A stretch of 64,000 nt of DNA from Saussurea involucrata (Eukaryota > Streptophyta > Magnoliopsida > Asterales > Asteraceae): positions 20,269,301 to 20,333,300 of the forward strand of contig CM066325.1 in assembly GCA_033807775.1 (NCBI GenBank). Direction: 5' to 3'. Under the pieces are notes generated by a model. That model was not told the origin of the DNA. It did not search any database and was given only the letters and a program-made list of their open reading frames with translations. Each line of letters begins with the position of its first letter. Position 1 is the stretch's first letter. Both the position numbers and the translations under genes were made by a program. Below, one piece after another: positions 44,748-57,930 of the stretch.

Positions 44748-45059
44748 TGTTAGGACTAAAAGTCCTATAAAATAGAAAGTGATATAAAGAAAAGAATTGT
44801 TTTCTTTATTTGTTTGTAAAAGTCTTTTAAGCTAAATGGGCTTAGATTAGTGTTTGTGGTCCATGGGCTTAGGCTTAAAGCCCTTGGTATATAAAGTTGT
44901 TTTTCCAATCTTTAGGTTAGTAGTGGTGAGATTAGTCGTGCGCTTAACAGAGTTTAGAGAGAGAGTTTGTTCATCATTCTAATCTTGTAACTCTCTGCAT
45001 TCAATCCTAAAGGATTAATCGTTTCATATTCATTGTTACTTGTTAATCTGGGATCCACA
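44748..45059 (+). repeat. Short copia-type LTR (312 bp)
   Basis: TGTTAGGACTAAAAG start and GGGATCCACA end, followed after two bases by the tRNA-Met PBS TGGTATCAGAGCC (45062-45074). It interrupts the MITE copy after TTTTATG. No second LTR is present in the window. Confidence 0.8.
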
Positions 45060-45061
45060 AG

Positions 45062-45074
45062 TGGTATCAGAGCC
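45062..45074 (+). other. Primer binding site
   Basis: TGGTATCAGAGCC, complementary to initiator tRNA-Met. Confidence 0.85.
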
Positions 45075-46841
45075 AAAATCGAAGGAATCAATCATCGATA
45101 CGATCATTCTGCAACGATTCATCATCAACAGCCCCATCTCGGTATGAAACAGTCATGTTTTTCGGATTTTTTTGTTGCACACACTGTTTTGGGATTGAAA
45201 AACACATTTCTGGTTGTTTTTGGACAAAACTCGAAGTATTAAAGTTGTCCAGAATCCCAGTGCGCACCTACGTACCAATTGTCAGCCCAAACAGATCAAT
45301 ATTGAAGTTTCGACTTAAGAAAATTTAAATCTTCATCCATATCGCAACCTTAAGTGTTCTTCATGTTCATCCATGTCGCAATGGTCATATATTCATGCAT
45401 ATCGCAATCCACTGCTCATGAACAGTACCAAATCGCAATGGTCTATTGCGACTTGGCCTCCAAATCACAATCGTCTATTGCGACTTGCCCCAAATCGCAA
45501 TCCACTACACGTTGAACAGTACCAAATCGCAATGGTCTATTGCGACTTGGTCTCTAAATCGCAATCGTCTATTGCGACTTCCCCCAAATCGCAATCCACT
45601 ACACGTTGAACAGTACCAAATCGCAACCTTCAGTTGCGACTCGATAGTTATTTCCATGTCTCATATACTTGTTGATTTTTCGATGGAAATACACTCGCTT
45701 GAATTCCTAATTGTGTTTCATAGTTCGTCATTTCATGTGAATTATTCAATTCTTTTCTGACACACTAATTGTGACTTGTTCTTCATAATTAAACTCTCTG
45801 ATCAATTGTTTCATTTGTTGCAAACACTGTGCGTAATGAGTCATTCCTAGTTCGCGCTTGAATTTCTCCCTTGACATTCTTTATCATTTTTAATGACTTC
45901 TGATCAACTCAGATCAGGACTCGTTCTTAAACGCCTTGACTTCTAAACATTTCAGTTTAGAACTCGGCTTTAAATGTGTGCTTCAATGTTTACTAAACTA
46001 TTTTAATCAAAAAAAAAAGAGTGTGAAAGAAGTGATAGGATTTCATCGTTTCTATGGTCTATCCAGAACCGGAAGGACCTACCCAAGAAACACATCCATT
46101 GTAGACATCAGTGAGGGGTCTAGTTTGGTAGTTGAATTTGGAGTGAAAAAAAAATGGTGAGGATGTGACAGGACTTAAAAGAACATTGGTCCTTACCAAA
46201 CCGAGTCAGTTATCCGGGTAACCACATAATCTATTCATTCTCGTTCTTTGGAGATGAATATTGAAACATACATGGACCCAATGTCGATAACTCGTGTCAC
46301 CCCACCTAGCCACTCAAGTATCTCCCAACAGATGCTTGTTTCATATATGCACGGAGAATTATCACATAATCTATCTATTCCTCGATTGGAGGTCTTAGAT
46401 ATTGAAAAAGGTAGACATCAGCTCCGGTCTCCTAACTTTATTCCTAATCACTGTGTCAGTTGATTCTTAACTTGAGTCCCAAGTTAAATCAATTTTTGAG
46501 CCAAACAGATATAAATTATTTCTTTCACACATGCACGAGTCTTTGTGACTCCAATCGCATATCTTCGTGATATTGCCGAAATAGTTTGAGAGGTAATTTT
46601 TAATATTTTACTTCAGTGATAACTGGAAGTCCTATCAGAGATATCCCGATGCCAACTCTGAACATAGGCCACACAATTCTTTTAATTGTTGTGATAACAG
46701 TTACTATGTGTTTCTGTGTTAGTTGATTACCCCATATTGGTTACTATATTTGTTTTATCTGGTATCTTGCTACTCATCAGTGTTGTTGTTGGTTCCCGTT
46801 TTGTTTAAACAAGATTATCAGATCTATTAGTTCAAGTTTAA
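45075..46841 (+). other. Interior of the short-LTR element, no gene seen
   Basis: No gag or pol motif on either strand; the longest frames are about 100 codons and fall in repeats. It holds the 94-bp hairpin repeat and is cut off at 46842 by the end of the next element, so the 3' LTR is missing or lies elsewhere. Confidence 0.5.
45427..45650 (+). repeat. 94-bp tandem repeat with TCGCAAT hairpins
   Basis: Units start at 45427, 45521 and 45615 (partial). Each full unit holds two motifs of the form TCGCAAT, about five bases, ATTGCGA; one is TCACAAT in the first unit. These are short stem-loops. Confidence 0.88.
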
Positions 46842-47621
46842 TGTTTGATGCGGAAGCGTATTTGAAGAACTAACAGATATGTTTGATAGATTTAGAACAG
46901 AATATAAATAAACAGTGAACAGAATATGATTACTCAAGGTTTACTGAATATATATCAAGAACAGATTAAGAACAAAGAGTAAGGAAAGCTTTAAAACAAA
47001 TATGACTCTTAAAGTGTTTAAGCTTTGTGTTCTTGATGTTCGATATTGTTATCGATTGATTAATTGATAAGGAAGAACTCAACATGAGTCTTCCTTATAT
47101 ACTACTCTAAAGGGGACCATAAAGCAAGTTACTATTCAGAACGGTACTGATGAATAGTAGAACGAATGTCGTGAACAGTTGCAAGGATGGCATGAGCAGT
47201 CAGACGTGCTGTATTGCATTTAATGCAGCAGACGTCTATTATGTACTAAGCCCTACTGAATCCAATCAGGGTTTGACACGTCGATGTTGGACAGGGCATG
47301 TTGCCATGCAAGTTGATGAACAGGTCCTGGAATAGTAGCAAAATATCTTTGAAGTCTTTGTAGAAGACCGCAGAGGCTCTGTGAAGTGTTACAGAGGTTC
47401 TGCGGTTTGGTCATTCGTAGAGCAGTCTTCTCCTGATTCCGAGTCTTGGGTCTTCTTGGCGAGTACAACAGAGGTTCTGTAGGAAGCCTCTGTTGCTTCT
47501 GTAGCTTCTTGACCTTGATCTCTCGGTAATGTCGGCAGAGCCTCTGGAAGAGACTTTCTTCACTTATCCTATTTTTCACTACTTCTATATACTTCTTTGA
47601 TTAGGAAGATTGAATCTAACA
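46842..47621 (-). repeat. 3' LTR of the minus-strand element
   Basis: Read on the minus strand it starts TGTTAGATTCAATCTTCC at 47621, right after the purine tract, and probably ends CCGCATCAAACA at 46842. The start is firm and the end is inferred from the terminal CA. It contains many ACAGAG-type words and a TATATAAGG-like box (about 47095-47103). Confidence 0.75.
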
Positions 47622-47634
47622 ATCTCCCCCTAAG
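47622..47634 (-). other. Polypurine tract
   Basis: The minus strand reads CTTAGGGGGAGAT just before the LTR. Confidence 0.85.
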
Positions 47635-47807
47635 TAGTGAAAAATAAAAAAATTAACTTTGAGTTTAGTTAGGCTAAGTTAGATAAGACAGAGGTTAAAC
47701 AATACCTCGAAATTTCTTTCATTTAGAAATATGCCAGAGGCATTTTACATTTGAGTACAATGAAAGATAAAATTTGACTTTGTTTGCAGATATAGGAGTT
47801 CTGAGAA

Positions 47808-50800
47808 TCAGATTTTGGCATCTTTGAAATCGTTGTAGCTTCTGTTGTCTCTGCCGACTCTTCTGATCTCTTTGTAGAATCTGATGCAGAGTTCTCTTAG
47901 GCGGATTGTGGCATCTATCTCTCTGATGAAGGTATCTGCAGCATCTTTATCCATTTTCTTTGTACCTCGGTATTTTACAAGGCTTGTTCTGAATTTGTTC
48001 AGAGTACTGGTTGCGTACTTCTGACAATCCATGAGTACAAAAAGTTTAACCTCGCCTTGTGGGTTTTGAAATACTAACCCAAATCTTGGTTCTCTTATGA
48101 TTGAGTTGGGCACGGCTTCCGGTGGGCAGCGATCCTCTGGTGGTCGTAGATCTAGATGTTTGAGACCAAGATCTTTTCCCAGCTGAAAATCTATCATGCT
48201 GCAGAGCAGAAGCTTTTCCCTCATCGCTTTTCTCAACACTTGATAGGCTCTTGTATTTGGCTCTGTGTTGTAGTTGTCCTTTGTCCATTGCAGAAGGTCA
48301 GGTAGATCGTAAGGATTGATGTTTCTTAGGTCAGCATCAACGAAGGTAGATTCTGAACTGTTCTCTCTTCTGACTTTGTAAAGATTGTACCTGACCCTTG
48401 GATAGGTTCTTATGAAGGAGAATCTGCAGAAGATCACCTTTTTGATCTTGTGGATTGAGAAGACATCTGCTTTGGTTATTGGCTTCGTCCTTGTGAAGAT
48501 GTTCTCAAATTCTTCTCTGATCCTTGGATCTGTCACATGATCTACTGGATGATTTGTCTGATAGGATTGTTTGTAGAGGTATTTGTATACCACTTCTTCC
48601 ATCTCTTCATGTGTTGGACCAGGTTGTGGTATTTGTCTTCTGAGACTCTCCATTTGTTGAACAACTTCTGCAGCTCTACCAGTTAGAGGAATGTCTGACA
48701 GAGGCTTCAATCCATGTGCCTAGTCAACTTCTTCAGGCTTTGGGGTTTGAAAGGCATCAAACGCACTCTTCATTAGTTTCTCTGTTAGCTTTGGCAATGT
48801 TTTCTTCTTCTTAGGCTCTTCTGTCAGTATCCCTTTGCCCTTATCTTTAGCTTTTGTCGTGGCAGAATCTGTTGCTTCTGTGGGTTTTGATGTTGGCACT
48901 TCTGTTGGCTTGATGGGGGTTGCCTCTGTGGGTTTTGACGATTGTGATTTAGAGGACTTTTGTGGCGATGGTTCTGTTGGCTTGACTTGCTCTGTAACCT
49001 CTGTTGGAGGTTGTTTGGTGACTCCTTCTGTGAGCTCAGTTTCTGTTGATGAAGTATTGACATCGAATCTTCTTGCCATTCTGAAAGCTAAGGTGAACCT
49101 GTGCCTTTCTTCTTCTCTCTGCGCCATTCGATCACTCATTGTTGTGTGCATCCTTTTCAGAACATCAGAAGCAGGAGTCGTTGCACTTTTTGGTTTGGCA
49201 GAGGTCGTTGCTCTTTTTGGTTTGGCGGCAATCGACTTTATTCTTGGTATGGTTTGGGGTTTTTCTGTTGATTTTGTAGGGAATTCCACAGAGGTGGGTG
49301 TTTTCTCTGTGGTTTGTTGATCTGATTCTTCCAAAATAATTACCTCAGGGGTGGTTGTTGCCTATGTGGTTTGCTTATCTGCTTCTGGAATTTTGGTTTC
49401 TTCAGGAGTTGAATCCACAGAGATGGGTGTTTTCTCTGTGGTCCTTTGGGTTTGTTGTTGTTGGGTTTGTTCTGGAGGGGCTTGGCTGATTGGTTCTGCT
49501 GCGATTGGTGGAGATTGCATTCCTCTGCTCGTAGCTTTCTCCCCTATATTCTCCCCCTCAGGATTATCTGATGGACCAGGTTGGTCATCATCAGAATCAT
49601 CCTGACTCTTTTCAGGAGTACCCTCTGCTCTGCAAGAAGTGTTGGGCTTCTTCGGTAATTCAGCTCCTGCTGCCATCAACTTTTCACAGACATCATCGCA
49701 GAGACCAATTAGTGTCGCAAGCTCTGCTTCTGTTTTGAAACGCATTCTGCCGACACTTTTTCTGAAGTCCTTCACATAGTTGGCATTTGCTGTTGTGAAG
49801 GAGACAATGACTTCTGTGACCTGGTTTATGATGTTCTGTCCGAGCTCTGTTAGCTGTACTCTGGTCATATAGTCTTTTGGCTGCATCATTGTCGTGTTGC
49901 GTATTGCCTCTGCTTGGACTTGTGATAGGGCATTATGTAAATCTGCAGGAGTAATGCCCTCTGCTCTGTTGGATTGCGTATTCATTTGTTCAAGGAAAAT
50001 TTTTGACAGAGTCCCTGAACGCAGAAGTTGCAGTTGTTCCGAATTCCTGTGCGGCAGAAGTGGCTGTAGCTTTGGCAGTAGTTTCGGCAGAAGACTTCAT
50101 CTCTGAGATGGCGGTTTTTACCTCTGTGGACAGATTGTCCATTTTGGTGTTCAGATTCAGGATAGCCGTAGATGTTGTCTCTGCAAAGGATTTGAAAGAG
50201 CTTTGCAACTCTTTCATTGTTTGGTTCACAGAGGTGACAAGGGTTTGGAACTCATCCCTTGATACTTGTGTTCCTTGTGTAACCTCTGGAGGAACACATT
50301 CGTCTCCAGAGTGAGTCCCTGTTCCTGGGACACCTTCGTTCACCCTTGTTTGTACGACGGGGGTGGAAGGATTTCCTTCTGATCCTTGAGAAGAAACCTG
50401 AGTTTCGATCTCTACAGAAGTTCTGTGAAGAACAGTGTCCAAATCCACTCCAGAGGTGGGTATTGGAATGTCCTTCTGTTGACTAGGAGACTTGTCTAGA
50501 GTCTCTTCGTCTCTGTGCTCACTACTTCTCTCCGAAATAAGTTTTGGTTCTAATGTGTGTGTGGCAGAGGAAACGAATTCCTCTGTGGGGTGTTCAAGTG
50601 TGATCTGGGGCGATTGATCACGAACAATAGGTGAGTCTCTTTGAGGAGACTCCCTAGGAATGGATTCCCCGGTTTCTGTGGGCACAGAGGTTGAAAGAGT
50701 AACCTCTGCCTGGATGGGTTGGGTTTGGATCGAGCTGTGCTGCTCTTTTTCAATAACTCCTTCTGCAGCTAGACCTGCGGAGTTAGAAATATGGGTTGCA

Positions 50801-53036
50801 CTGGGAGGGGGTTTTGGTTGTGTGCATCTATTAATCCAGGCATCTTTTCTTGTTTCTTCCTCTGTTAAGCATCCAAGCACTATTTCATTATCTATCATTT
50901 CAGCCTCTGTAGCTATCCTATGGCTTGGTGCTCCTTCTTCTGTTGAAGTTCCTTGCTCTGTCACTAAGAAGTCGTAGATTTGATGAGAGCCGTATAATTT
51001 CATGATATCTGGATGATAGAGACCTTTTCGTATCCAGACAGCTTCTTCTTCATCTGAATCTACTTCTGAGACTTCCATCCTTGTCTCCCTCATTTCTTCT
51101 ACAACCATGGCCTCTTTTCCCTTGTCTAGAGTTTTCTCTAAATCCTCTGTTACTTTATCTGTATTCCACTCATCTTCTGTTTGTTCTGTTTCTTTTGAAG
51201 CTGGGATTGGACTCCTTCTGTGGACGTCCAATCCTTGTTGAATAAAGGGGTTCTGTAAAATAACAGGTGTTACTGCTGATTGATCTCTGGGTGTTTGATC
51301 ATCTTCTTGCAGATGTGTGTCAACGCCAGAAATAGAGAAATATTGTTCTTCTGAGGAGTGGTGGTCGAGAGGCTGTTCCGTCCACCCTGCTGTATTTAGG
51401 GTGTTGGCAATGTCAGGGTTCTGTAGGAAGTCATTTAGGTCTCCTTGGTGAGCAAATCTATCTGGAGATTGATTTGGTGATTGATATCCTTCTTCTGTCA
51501 TTTCTACTTCTGCATCTTCTTCTTCTGCAGTTCTTTCTTCTGCGATTGCTTCTTCTGCAATATCTTCCACTATAGTATCCAACTTTTCAAGTGATTTCCC
51601 ATGCTTTGTTTTGGTTTTCCTCCTCTTAGGTTTTGGTGCCCCTTCCTCTGTTGTTTTCGATTTTCTTTTCTTCTTCAGTTTTGGGGAAGAGGGAGGAGCA
51701 GAGGAGCCAATTTCTGTGGCATGAGGAGGTGAAGGTCGATCTTCTGCAGCGCTTGTTGAGGTGCCTTCTGCAGTTTTTCTCTTCTTAGCTTTTGGAGTAG
51801 ATGCAGAGGTTCTTGTAGAAGACTTCTTTCCCATAATTTCTGCACGTTTGGCTATGAAGCTGAGTTGAATAGCCATGTGCTTTGCTAACTTCTGATCTTT
51901 CTCTTCTTGTGTAGAAAGAGGTTTTGGTATCATTGTTCCTAGGGGGACACCTAAACGCGGGGGTTTCATAGGACTCGGTTTAGGAGTTCTATGATCGCGT
52001 ATATACTATTTCTTAAGGGTTTTATTCTTTGCATAGCTCAGAAGCTTCTTTGACAGAGGTCTGCAGTGTGAGTAGCCATCAGCATGATCAGTGGGGGTAT
52101 TTTTGTTCATCGGGAACTGTTTGGGAGTTGGCCCTTCCATTGGCCAGTTCTGTATTAGCAACAGAGGTTCGAATAGTACTCCCAATATTCTTTGGAATTG
52201 CAGAGGTGGTAGAAAGTTGGGATCGTTTTCTTTGACCCTTCTGGTGTTGTTCTTTCTGTCGATGGTGTTTATGATCTCTTGCATCATTATGGTCGCATAA
52301 TCTAGTGGAAGATCATAGTAAACCCCATACATGATGCTCAAGATTTGATGTGAGCTTTGGTCAATGCTGCCTATCTTCCCTGTCAGGCATCTGTTAAGAA
52401 TAGAGAACAAAGTGTTCCACAGAGGTGGCAATCGGCCTCTGCGAAAGTCATTTCTCTTCCGTAGTTGGGTGTTGTACCCAAGCATTTCCACGAAGCGACA
52501 GAGCTCTTCGTCTGTTGGTTGCTCTGCATAACTCTTCAATCCCAGAAGACCCTTGTTGGTAGGTTGAACTCAAGTGAGAACATTGTTCTGTTGAACTTGA
52601 TTTCCAGATGTTCAGATTTGTCAGGTCTTGAAATGTATCATTTGATAAGAGAATCGTCTTTATCAAATCGGCAGCTTTGCCAAAACTGGTTCAGATATCT
52701 AACTGGAATTTTGTTTGGTGTTCTTGAGAGTAGAGGGAAGAGGATATGATTCTCCATTATGTTCAGAAGTATGGCATGGGCTTCGCCGAAAGCAGTGGGT
52801 GAGGGGACCAAATAGCAGTTGTTGGATTTGATAGGAAGTATGGTTTCGAAGTGATCCTTTGCTATGAAGTTTTGCAAGTGTGTCGTCGGAGCAAAGTCTG
52901 CTGAGTCTCCGGAATCTTGTTGTTCAATATTTCTTGCAAGGTTGGGGTTTTCTGAATGTTCAGAATGTGCAGGTGATTGTTCCGGTGAGTTCGCCGGAGA
53001 GAGTACTGGAGAGTTAGCTTGAGAAGATGAAGCCAT
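47808..53036 (-). pseudogene. Very long third reading frame 3' of pol (env-like position), broken
   Basis: From ATG 53036 to the stop at 47808, about 1,740 codons. Interruptions: a frameshift near 52540-52640, TAG at 52006-52008, a frameshift near 49990-50000, and TAGs at 49362-49364 and 48720-48722. The N-terminal part is Ser/Pro-rich, then has a globular-looking region (FGEAHAILLNIMENHILFPL; RLPPLWNTLFSILNRCLTGK; MYGVYYDLPLDYATIMMQEI). The middle is low-complexity, rich in Glu/Thr/Ser/Pro with basic KKKRKSK patches, and includes a short Ser/Ala coiled-coil. The C-terminal region is globular again (INPYDLPDLLQWTKDN, REPRFGLVFQNPQGEVKLFV). I see no clear signal peptide or membrane anchor, so an envelope role is not supported. 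Similar downstream frames occur in plant copia elements; function unknown. Confidence 0.75.
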
Positions 53037-54465
53037 TTGATTTTAAGAACAAGGTTTTTGCAAGCTTTTGCAGGGTTTCGCCGGAGAAGAAGATAAGAGT
53101 TTGTAAAAAGTTTTATGAGAGGGTAAGCTTGGTTTTTATAGGATGGTAAAATGGTAGAATTTGAAAGAGTAAAATATATGGCAATGGATTAAAGTTTGGA
53201 ATCCGTATTCAAGTTCAAACGGCGGGTTCAACTTTCCACAGAAAAACGTTCCATGTACGCCCAATCAAAATGGGACACGTAGGCCTTGTCAGAAGATGAC
53301 AGGACGTCGTGCGCGGCCCATTAATGCTAGGCGCGTGGGGTTGTTGTTAGCCACATGAGTTTCACTCTCAGTAAAAGTAACCGTTATTACTACAGAAATG
53401 CCCAAATTAACAAAATGGCAGAGCTTGTGTGACTTACAGAAGCTCTGTGATTTTGAAAATCTTGAAGTTTAACCCTTTCTCATATATCTCATTGTTATCA
53501 TGACTCTGTTGGTTCTTCTTTAATCAAAACGATTGTAAAGATCTTGGAGAGGATCAAATAGGATTTTTAGTTAAGAAATTTGCTCGCAGAGGTTTTGTGG
53601 CTCTGTTAGAACTTGCAGAAGCTCTGTGAGGGCCAGCAGAGACTCTATGAGGGAAAAAATCTCATAACAAAAATTCTATTAAACTTTTTGATCATCCAAT
53701 TTTTGATTTGGTTTAAGAGATGTTTTTCGGACATATTTGAAAGTTTGTGTCTGAGAAAATTGTTTTGAAAAAAGTTATGTACGAGAAGGTCATGGTTTGT
53801 GTTTTTGGTTTCCGTTATAACATTCCAAAAGATCGATAGAGGGTTAATTTGCGATCACAGAGCATTTTTCTTGCAGAACCTCTGTTGAGCTCAGCAGAAG
53901 CTCTATGACCTTAAATTTCTCTTTATTCGAATTTTATGAAACTTTTTGAGCTTTTGATTTTTGAAATGTTATTCATAGTATATTTAGGACATATTTGACA
54001 ATTTGTGTCCTAGAAAACTGTTTTCAAAAATCTTTTGTGCGAGTGGCATACCTTATGGTTCTTCTTTTCTTGGCTGAGTTGTCTGACCTCTGTCGATAGA
54101 GAATTATCGACATTCTTCTTTGGCTTCCCTTTGAAAGATTTACCTCTGTAGATCATTTCAGGGTTTTTTTTTGCTCCCCCTTGATCTAATCACCTCTGTA
54201 GATCAAGAGTCTTCCTTTTGCTCCCCCTTGATCTATGCTTGGATCAAGGAAATGATAAGTTTTGTATTGAGCATGTCATTTTTACCAGAAGTTCTGTAAG
54301 GGTCATCAGAAGATCTGAGCGGACCCACAGAAGTTCTGTATTCCCAAGAATCATTTTTGCAGAGAGAATTTACATACAGAAATAAATCAATCAAAGCAAT
54401 AACTTAAGTAATAATAGACATTTATACTTATTTACAGAAGATAAAGCTATACTTACAGAGGATTT
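53037..54465 (-). other. Non-coding spacer between pol and third frame
   Basis: 1.4 kb without a frame. It is dense in palindromic words such as CAGAAGTTCTG (54286-54296, 54328-54338) and CAGAAGCTCTG (53437-53447). The ATG at 53036 has a favourable AAATCAAATGGC context. Confidence 0.65.
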
Positions 54466-57400
54466 TCACACCATGTTAATCATTCCTAACTTACCCACCA
54501 AGAAGTTGAATCTTTTCTCGTCTAGTGCTTTGGTGAATAAGTCAGCGAGTTGATATTCCGTGGGCACGAAATGCATTTCGATTGTACCGTATTCAACATG
54601 ATGTTTCAAGAAATGGTACCTTATATCGATATGCTTGGTTTTTGAGTGTTGCACAGGGTTGGCAGAGATAGCAATGGCACTTTTGGAATCACAGAAGATG
54701 GGTATCTTTAGATGAATGTGGCCGTAGTCTTTAAGTTGAGTCTTCATCCACAGAACTTGAGAACAACAACTAGCAGCAGCAACATATTCACCTTCTGCCG
54801 TAGATGTTGAGACACAATTCTGCTTCTTGGAGGTCCAACTTACCAGTTTACCACCTAGGAATTGACAACTCCCAGAGGTACTTTTTTTGTCGAGCATACA
54901 TCCTCCATAGTCTGAAACTGTATAAGCTTTAAGACTAAAACCAGAGTTCTGTGGATACCAGAGACCAAGATTTTTGGTCCCCTTTAGGTATCTAAAGATT
55001 CTCTTTACAGCATCATAATGTGATTTCTTTGGATTAGCTTGATAACGTGCACAGAGACATGTGGCATGCATAATGTCAGGTCTGCTTGCTGTTAAGTATA
55101 ACAGAGATCCAATCATGCCTCTGTAGAGAGTGCATTCTACAGAGATGCCATATGGATCTAAGAATAACTTGTTTCCAGTGGCCATTGGAGTTTTCATTGC
55201 AGAGGTATCAGAGAGGTTATATTTTAAAATAATGTCAGAGACATATTTGGCTTGATTTATAAAAATTCCCTCTGAAGATTGTTTGACTTGAAGTCCGAGG
55301 AAGAATGTTAATTCTCCCATCATACTCATTTCAAACTCACTCTGCATGAGTTTTTCAAAATTTTTGAACTCTTCTGAATTTGTAGACCCAAAAATTATGT
55401 CATCTACATATATTTGTACAAGCATTATCTCACTGTTTTTGCGTTTATAGAATAATGTTGTATCTGTTGTACCTCTGTTGTAGCCATTGTCTAGAAGAAA
55501 AGTAGAAAGTCGTTCGTACCATGCTCTTGGAGCCTGTTTCAGTCCGTATAGAGCCTTTTCAAGGTAGTATACATGCCTTGGGAACTTTGAGCTTTCAAAC
55601 CCTGGTGGCTGATTTACGTAAACCTCTTCTTGGATTTCACCGTTGAGAAAAGCTGATTTTACGTCCATCTGATAGACTTTAAAACCTCTGTGGGTTGCGA
55701 AGGCTAAGAATATTCTTATTGCTTCGAGTCGTGCGACAGGGGCAAAAGTCTCATCGTAGTCTATGCCTTCTTCTTGTCGATATCCCTTTGCCACCAACCT
55801 GGCTTTGTTTCGGATGACCACTCCATCTTCATCCTTCTTATTTCTGTAGACCCATTTAGTCCCAATGGCCTATTTCCCTCGTGGCAGAGGTACTAAAGTC
55901 CATACTCTGTTACGCTCAAATTGCAGAAGTTCTTCTTGCATGGCGTCTACCCAGTTTGGGTCATCTAGGGCTTCAGAAATCTTCTTTGGTTCTATCACAC
56001 TAATAAAATTTGTAAAGAAACAAAAATTAGCAGTGGCAGACCTTGTTTTTACTGAGTCAGAAGGTTCTCCAATTATTTGGCTTGGAGGATGGCTTTTTGT
56101 CCACTGAGTTGTGCGTGGAAGATGATCATCAATGTCATCCAACCTTTCTTCAGAGGTTTCTTGTGTTTCTTCTTCTTGTGTAGCCTCTGTCGTTCTTCGT
56201 GCCTTGGTAGTTGATTCTACCGTTTGTGGAATGATTGGTATGAGTGGTGGAGTTTGTTCCTCTGAGGACGTATAGTCTTGGTCCTCGATTTCCTCTGTAA
56301 TTGGTTCTTCTGTGGTTTGTGGAGTTTGATTTTCAGCAGCTTCTGTGGTCGTTCTTCTTGATGTTTCATCTTCTGCATTTTCTTCTTCGGCATTTGCATC
56401 TGTAGTTTTTATAGAAGAAGATGAAGCATTATTCGGACCGGTTAGAGTCATACCTGTAGGATTTTGTCCGACAGAGGATGGTTCTTCGGAAACTGTGATG
56501 GTTCCAACAGAAGGATCAATATTATCGTGGAACATCTCTGAAAATAGAAGATCTAAGTCTTCTTTTGCTTGAGAGATGTCAGAGGATTTCCCTTTAACTC
56601 CGAGTTCTGAACTGATTTGTTCAGAAGTCATTTGGAATGAATCATCAAAAGAGACATTAACGCTTTCAACAATCTTTCGAGACTTTGTAAGGAAAGTTCT
56701 GTAGGCTTTGGAAGTTGCAGAGTATCCAATGAATTTGCCTTCATCAGCTTTTACATCAAAATTTCCTCTTGAATCTCTGTCGTTTAAGACAAAGCATTTG
56801 CATCCGAACACATGGAAAAATTTGATGTTCGGCCGTCTTTTGTTGAGCAATTCGTAAGGCGTCTTCAGGTGTCTTTTCACCACGGTTGAACGATTCTGTG
56901 TGTAACATGCAGTAGAAATTGCTTCTGCCCAAAAATTCATTGATAATCCGCATGCTGATAGCATAGTTCTTGCGGCCTCCACAAGTGTTCAATTCTTTCT
57001 TTCAACAACACCGTTCTGTTGTGGAGTGCGAGCGGCAGAGAAGTTCTGTGATATTCCTTCTGTAGAAAGATAGGTTTTAAAGACACAGTTTTTGAATTCT
57101 GTGCCGTTGTCACTTCTTAACTTCTGTATTCTGCAGTCATAAAGAACTTGGATTCTTTTCATTAGATTTATCAATATAATTGGAACATCTGATTTATTTC
57201 TAATAAATTCAACCCATGTGAAACGTGAATACTCATCAATTAGGACAAGTATGTATTTCTTGCCACCTAGGCTCTGTATGGCAATTGGACCGCATAGGTC
57301 GACATGAAGCATGTACAGAGGCCTAGTGCAAGACACGTCTGTTTTGCCTTTGTGAGAAGCCCTTCTGTGTTTTCCCATTTCACAGGCCGAACACAAGTGA

Positions 57401-57930
57401 TCCTTGTTGAATTTAACATTTGGAAAACCTTTAACTAGATTGAGTTTTACTAGTTTATCCAAGGTATGAAAGTTTAAGTGACAGAACCTGTTGTGCCATA
57501 ACCAAGCTTCTTCACTTTTGCATGCTACAAGGCAGACTTTTTCCTTGGATTTTGAATTAAAGTTCATTAGGTACAGATCACCTCTTCTTTCAGCTCGCAG
57601 AAGTTCCATTCCTGTGTTTTCACTCTGTAGAGAGCAGAAAGTTCTTTTGAATAACACATCAAATCCTGTATCACAGAGTTGACTTACACTGAGTAGGTTG
57701 TGTTTGAGGCCATTCACATATGCAACTTTGTATACAGAGACATTTTCTTTCTGTATGACTCCATAGCCTTTGATGTGTCCCTTCTTGTTGTCTCCAAAAG
57801 TTACAGATCCACCATCGAGTGTTTCTTTGTATGTGGATAGTAATCTTCTGTCGCCGATCATGTGCCTTGAGCATCCGGAGTCAAGATACCAAATTGGCAC
57901 ATGTAGCTTCTGTAGGACAATCACAGAGAT
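54466..57930 (-). pseudogene. pol: Copia pol polyprotein with two nonsense codons
   Basis: One frame from 57930 to the stop at 54466, broken by TGA at 56989-56991 and TAG at 55870-55872. Domains in order: aspartic protease (YLDSGCSRHM), GAG-pre-integrase (LWHNRFCHLNFHTLDKL), integrase with CSACEMGK zinc site, HVDLCGP Asp, RSDNGTEFKN Asp and NGVVERKN Glu, a variable Glu/Thr-rich region, then RT (VYQMDVKSAFLNGEIQEEV, ALYGLKQAPRAWY and the YVDD active site) and RNase H (FCDSKSAIAI, KHIDIRYHFLKHHV). All catalytic residues I can check are present. The TGA directly follows VVERKN, where Arg is usual, and a CGA to TGA change would explain it. The polyprotein replicates and integrates the element; this copy cannot make it whole. 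Confidence 0.9.

Noticed and set aside
48835..49605. Plus-strand Val/Ser-rich frames inside the copia element
   Set aside because: Antisense shadows of the third reading frame.
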